From positions 1 through 34,931 of the forward strand of contig NZ_JAAIYB010000033.1 of NCBI RefSeq assembly GCF_010894475.1: a stretch of DNA of 34,931 nucleotides, given 5' to 3'. A program made the position numbers and the translations under genes. Positions 31,226-34,931 of the stretch are shown one piece after another; the first letter of the stretch is position 1; each line of letters opens with the position of its first letter. Origin of the DNA: Myxococcus vastator (GTDB lineage Bacteria; Myxococcota; Myxococcia; Myxococcales; Myxococcaceae). The notes beneath the pieces are model-generated. The model ran no database searches. It saw only the letters and a list, made by a program, of their open reading frames with translations, and was not told the DNA's origin.

Positions 31226-34093
31226 CCCGGGGGCGGCGACGGGCGCCGGGGCCGCCCCTTCGCAGCTCGAACGGGGCAGCGCCTCGCACAGCGAGCGCAG
31301 CGCCCGGGCCAGGTGTTCGTCGCCCGGGTGCCGGGCGGCGACCTCGCGCCCCAGGGCCACGGTGTCGTGCAGGGCACCGACCGGCGTCCACAGGGTACGC
31401 GAGGCCCAGGTCCGCGCCGTGACGAGCCGCAGGTACGCCGTCACCAGGGCGGGCTCGCGGCCCCCCCGCGCCACCTCGGGCTCCAGGAGCGAGGCGGCCA
31501 GCGTCAAATCCTGCTGGGCCAGCGCCGCCTTGCCCAGGGCCAGGGCGGACTCGGGGCTGTCGGGGGCCAGCCGCCGCCACTGGGCGGCCGCGCCGCGCAC
31601 CATGGGGTCATTGGGCGCGTGGTAGCGCTCGATGTTCCGGTACAGCCCGGCGGCCTGCTCCGCGGTGGGCGGGTGCTGCTGGACGTAGTCGTGCACGAAG
31701 AGGCGGTCCGCCCCTTCCGGCGCGCGCCGCTCGTCCCTCACCCGCACGTCCAGGTTCGACACGAAGAAGGCGATGGGCGAGGCGTACTCCAGCAGGTTGT
31801 GGTCGTCGGTGTTGATGGGGCCCTCACCGGCGAACTCGAGCTGGCCGGCCTCGCTGTGCACCTGCTTGGACAGCAGCGCGAACACGTCGTTGATGCCCAC
31901 GCGGGCCAGGTCCTTCCGCACCTCCGGATGCCCCATGCGCTCGGCCAGGCGCGCCGCGTCGAAGGCCAGGGGCTTGCGGCTGGCCACCATCACCAGGTCA
32001 TGCGGCCCCAGCCACGTGGTGGCGTGCGGGAAGGTGTCGCGCAGGGTGCGGACCACCAGCTTGATGAGGTCCTCGTTGCTCTCGTAGGTGTGAATCCACT
32101 GCACCAGCACGCCGTCGTCCGCCAGGTGCCGGTCCACCGTCTGGAAGAAGTCCCGCGTGAAGAGGCCGGACACGCCCGCCACCCACGGGTTGGAGGGCAC
32201 GCTCACCACCAGGTCGTACTTGCGCGGAGACAGCGCCATGAACGTCTTGGCGTCGTCCACGTGCACGTGCGTGCGAGGGTCGTCCACCGCGTTGCGGTTG
32301 TCCGCCTTGAACAGGCGCGCCGCGTCGATGACGGCCGGGGCAATCTCCACCATGTCCAGGTGCTCCACGGGGTGCGCCAGCACGCTGCCCGCGGTGATGG
32401 CCGCGCCGGCGCCCACCAGCAGCACCGTCTTCGGCTCGCGCGGGTGCAGGAGCGCGCCCAGGTGGCCGGCCACCACCTGCGTCTCCGCGTCCCCGCCGTT
32501 GGACGCGTCAATCTTCCCGTTGAGCTTCATGAAGCGCAGGTTCTCCGACGGCGCGTCCGCCACCATCACCGTGGCGAAGGTGTCGTCCTGGTAGAAGATG
32601 GGCCGGATGAGGGCCTCCGTGTCCGCCACCAGCTTCGCGTAGCTCTCCGGCGGCTTCTCATGGGAGCGGATGGAGGCGATGCCCGACAACCGCACCGCCC
32701 AGCCGCTCATCCCGCCCAGCACCCCCAGCGCCAGCACCGCCGTGGCGGCCACCGGCCACAAGGCGCGCGCCGGCCGCGCGGGGCGGCCCGGCGCCGCGTG
32801 GAAGGCCAGCCCCGCGCCGAGCAGGTTGGCCGCCACGCCCGCGATGAAGTTGCCCTCCATGCCCCACCACGGCATCAGCACCAGCACGCCCAGCGCCGAA
32901 CCGGTAATCGTGCCCACCGTGTTCCACAGGTAGACGCCGCCCAGTTGGCGCCCCACCTCGGACACCTTGGCCGTGGCCACGCGCGCCGCCGCCGGGAAGG
33001 CCGCGCCCATGAAGAAGGTGGGCACCAGCAGCACCAGGCAGCAGAAGCTGAAGGTCAGCACCTGGAACAGCGGCCAGGTGTCCAGCGAGCGCGTCATCAT
33101 CCACTGCGCCTTGCGGAACAGGTGCGGCAGCCGGACGTAGAGCGGCAGCGCCACGCAGATGCTGGCCACCAGCGCCACCTGGAGCCGGCCGAACAGGCGC
33201 AGCGAGTCCACCTGTCCCTTGCGCGTCATCAGCCAGAAGCTGCCCAGGCCGATGCCCATGATGAACGCGGTGAGGATGAGCGTGAAGGCGTAGGTGGAGG
33301 CGCCCAGGACGATGGACAGCAGGCGGATCCACGTCACCTGGTACAGCATGGAGGTGAAGCCCGACAGCAGCACGCCGATGAGCGCCGCCCGCACCGCCAC
33401 GCGCGGATAGGACACCTCCGCCTCGCCCTCTTCCGGGGGAGGCGTCTGTCCCGGCATCAGCGCGGGTGGGAAGCGCCGGGCCAGCGCCAACGCGGCCAGC
33501 GCCAGCAGGATGTTGAGCCCCGCGGCCAGCCCCGCCGACGAGGACAGGCCGATGGCGGGCACCAGCTTCGTCCCGGCGATGAACACGCCCACCGCCGCGC
33601 CCAGGCTGTTGACGGCGTACAGCCGCGCCAGCTCGTAGCGCACCCCCGACAGGCTGGAGGCGAAGTGCCGCACCAGCGCCGGCAGCGTGCCGCCCATCAG
33701 CAGCGTGGGAATCAAGAGCGACGTGGCGGAGACCACCAGCCGGGGCCCCAGCCGCCAGCCATCCGGCACGGAGGGGGCCACGTTCAGCCACAGCGCCCCC
33801 AGCACGTCGAGCACATAGGGGAAGGCGAGCGCGTACAGCCCCACGCCCAGCTCCAGCAGGCCGTACAGCGCCAGGGGGTTCCTGGCCCGGTCGGCTGTCC
33901 GCCCGAAGACAAATGCCCCCAGCGCCTGCCCGCCCATGAACGTGGCGAGCACCACGGCATGCGCCTGGCCGCTGTTCCCCAGGACATTCCCGAGGTACTT
34001 GGACCAGACGAGTTCGTAGACGAGCGCAGTGCCCCCGGACATGAAGAGGAGGCAGGCCACAAGGTTCTTAGGAAAACGCGCCGGAGATGACAT
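31217..34093 (-). CDS. Fused MFS-like transporter / spermidine synthase-like protein
   Basis: 958-residue membrane protein. The N-terminal half (about 1-490) has roughly 12-14 membrane segments and starts with LVACLLFMSGGTALVYELVWSKYL, the usual entry of 'fused MFS/spermidine synthase' proteins. The middle (about 530-790) is a cytosolic SpeE-like Rossmann domain: VLLVGAGAAITAGSVL, then VEIAPAVIDAARLF, VHVDDAKTFM and YDLVVSVPSNPWVAGVSGLFT, then LADDGVLVQWIHTYE. The last 150 residues are helical and TPR-like (SALALGKAALAQQDLTLAASLL). Polyamine synthesis is unproven in this class. ATG 34093 is chosen because the membrane-protein homology starts there; upstream codons look non-coding. Its start is about 45 bp from the divergent histidine kinase. 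A second spermidine-synthase-like gene lies at the left edge of the window. Confidence 0.88.
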   Translation of the reverse strand: MSSPARFPKNLVACLLFMSGGTALVYELVWSKYLGNVLGNSGQAHAVVLATFMGGQALGAFVFGRTADRARNPLALYGLLELGVGLYALAFPYVLDVLGALWLNVAPSVPDGWRLGPRLVVSATSLLIPTLLMGGTLPALVRHFASSLSGVRYELARLYAVNSLGAAVGVFIAGTKLVPAIGLSSSAGLAAGLNILLALAALALARRFPPALMPGQTPPPEEGEAEVSYPRVAVRAALIGVLLSGFTSMLYQVTWIRLLSIVLGASTYAFTLILTAFIMGIGLGSFWLMTRKGQVDSLRLFGRLQVALVASICVALPLYVRLPHLFRKAQWMMTRSLDTWPLFQVLTFSFCCLVLLVPTFFMGAAFPAAARVATAKVSEVGRQLGGVYLWNTVGTITGSALGVLVLMPWWGMEGNFIAGVAANLLGAGLAFHAAPGRPARPARALWPVAATAVLALGVLGGMSGWAVRLSGIASIRSHEKPPESYAKLVADTEALIRPIFYQDDTFATVMVADAPSENLRFMKLNGKIDASNGGDAETQVVAGHLGALLHPREPKTVLLVGAGAAITAGSVLAHPVEHLDMVEIAPAVIDAARLFKADNRNAVDDPRTHVHVDDAKTFMALSPRKYDLVVSVPSNPWVAGVSGLFTRDFFQTVDRHLADDGVLVQWIHTYESNEDLIKLVVRTLRDTFPHATTWLGPHDLVMVASRKPLAFDAARLAERMGHPEVRKDLARVGINDVFALLSKQVHSEAGQLEFAGEGPINTDDHNLLEYASPIAFFVSNLDVRVRDERRAPEGADRLFVHDYVQQHPPTAEQAAGLYRNIERYHAPNDPMVRGAAAQWRRLAPDSPESALALGKAALAQQDLTLAASLLEPEVARGGREPALVTAYLRLVTARTWASRTLWTPVGALHDTVALGREVAARHPGDEHLARALRSLCEALPRSSCEGAAPAPVAAPGGP

Positions 34094-34137
34094 GGGGACA
34101 GCGCGGAACCTTAGTCGGTATGTTTCAGGCCCATCAA

Positions 34138-34931
34138 ATGAACACCCATCTCCTGCAAGCCGCGATGCTCGCCTGGACTCCAAGCCTGCGGGTGACACGC
34201 GCCGAAGGCGACCTCTCCAGCATCCTGCGCCGCCCTGTCGGCGCCCTGTTGGAGCAGCCGCTCCATGAGGTCCTCGGCGTGTCGCCCAGGCGCGCCCGTG
34301 AGCTGGACGCCCGCGCCCGCGAGGACCGCCGCGCGGTGGAGTTCGTCTCCGCCCACCTCGGCGGCGAGGACGCCTCCCCCCTCCGGCTGTCCCTGGGACT
34401 GGACGGCGGCGAGGCCAGCGCCACCGTGCTGGACCTCAACGCCGTGCTGGACGGCGCCCCCCCGGTGCAGATTTCACGGCTGTCCTCCTCGCTCAGCCAC
34501 GAGATTCGCAACCCCCTCTCCTCGGTGAAGATGGCGGTGCAGACGCTGGCCCGGAACACCGGCCTCAATGACCGGGACAAGCGGCGGCTCACCATCGCCA
34601 ACCGGGAGATTCGCACCATGGAGCGCATGCTCTGGCTCCTGTCCGAATACGGCCGCGACACCAGCCCGAAGCTGGACGCCCATCCGCTGCGGGGGGTGGT
34701 GCAGGAGGCCACGGAGATGGTGGCCCCCGAGCTGGCCGAGCGGCGCGTGGAGGTCCTGGTGGACGAGGAGCCCGACCTGCCCCGCGTCCGGGTGGACCCG
34801 ACGCGGCTGCGGCCCGTGCTGGCCCAGGTGCTGCTCAACGTCGCCATGGGCCAGGCGGAGGGCAGCCCGGTGGAGGTGGCCCTGCGCCGGAGCGGGCCCC
34901 ACCAGGTGAAGATGGTCCTCCACGACCCCGC
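34138..34931 (+). CDS. Sensor histidine kinase, N-terminal part
   Basis: The frame is open to the end of the window, so only the first 264 codons are seen. Residues about 10-108 form an N-terminal region of PAS-like size (AWTPSLRVTRAEGDLSSILR, then PLHEVLGVS) with no membrane segment or signal peptide, so the kinase is probably cytoplasmic. The dimerisation and phosphoacceptor domain follows, with the H-box SSSLSHEIRNPLSSVKMAVQ and the phosphorylated residue at His121. The start of the ATPase domain (about 190 on, VDPTRLRPVLAQVLLNVAMG) is an N-box-like segment in which the usual second Asn is replaced. An in-frame ATG at 34120 could be the true start; neither has a good ribosome binding site. 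Its response regulator is not in view. Confidence 0.88.
   Translation, partial: MNTHLLQAAMLAWTPSLRVTRAEGDLSSILRRPVGALLEQPLHEVLGVSPRRARELDARAREDRRAVEFVSAHLGGEDASPLRLSLGLDGGEASATVLDLNAVLDGAPPVQISRLSSSLSHEIRNPLSSVKMAVQTLARNTGLNDRDKRRLTIANREIRTMERMLWLLSEYGRDTSPKLDAHPLRGVVQEATEMVAPELAERRVEVLVDEEPDLPRVRVDPTRLRPVLAQVLLNVAMGQAEGSPVEVALRRSGPHQVKMVLHDP

Noticed and set aside
31196-34090. Open frame of over 900 codons antisense to the MFS/spermidine synthase gene
   Set aside because: Composition is repetitive His/Gln/Arg/Val, typical of an antisense shadow. The opposite strand encodes clear membrane helices and a Rossmann domain.

Overview
The window looks like a myxobacterial chromosome segment (Myxococcota, Myxococcus/Corallococcus-like). 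The signs are very high GC with G/C-ending codons, a C-terminal MYXO-CTERM sorting signal, a Ser/Thr kinase with the HRDVSPEN catalytic loop common in these bacteria, several lipoproteins, an ECF sigma factor and tight operons with ATGA overlaps. No rRNA, tRNA, CRISPR array, insertion sequence or phage gene was seen, and no gene-free stretch exceeds 300 bases.

Layout. 1-9078: end of a spermidine-synthase-like gene, a luciferase-type flavin monooxygenase, an unknown lipoprotein followed by two hairpins, a di-heme cytochrome (DUF1111), a DUF418 membrane protein (minus strand), a secreted M20 amidohydrolase, and a large Asp-box/Ig-like lipoprotein with a MYXO-CTERM tail. 9127-9678 (minus): ECF sigma factor. 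9869-18199: the centrepiece, an arginine biosynthesis locus. argR (minus) diverges from a seven-gene plus-strand operon, argF'-argB-argE-argH-argG-(P-loop gene)-argC, across a 181-bp AT-rich region carrying ARG-box-like dyads. 18138-23402: a TVP38/TMEM64 membrane protein (minus), a CPA1 Na+/H+ antiporter, a membrane-anchored patatin-like lipase (minus) and a tandem universal stress protein. 23433-28596 is all minus strand: amidohydrolase-fold protein, RlmI-like methyltransferase, Ser/Thr kinase, truA and a small membrane protein. 28674-34931: a histidine-rich membrane protein, a MerR/TipAS regulator with a textbook 19-bp-spacer promoter, a solitary Flp-type pilin, a fused MFS/spermidine synthase and the start of a sensor histidine kinase that runs off the end.

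How the genes work together. The arg operon has the acyl-citrulline route also known from Xanthomonadales and Bacteroidetes: ArgB and ArgC act on N-acylglutamate, the carbamoylase acts on an N-acylornithine, ArgE deacylates N-acylcitrulline, and ArgG and ArgH finish arginine. Two active-site positions of the carbamoylase differ from the acetylornithine enzyme (Glu92 to Ala, Lys302 to Glu, Xanthomonas numbering), so its true substrate is open and may be the succinylated form. A P-loop protein of unknown function is translationally coupled to argC inside this operon and is the best candidate here for an undescribed component. Other points of interest are a kinase ending in a ribbon-helix-helix-like domain and an amidohydrolase-fold protein that seems to have lost key catalytic residues.
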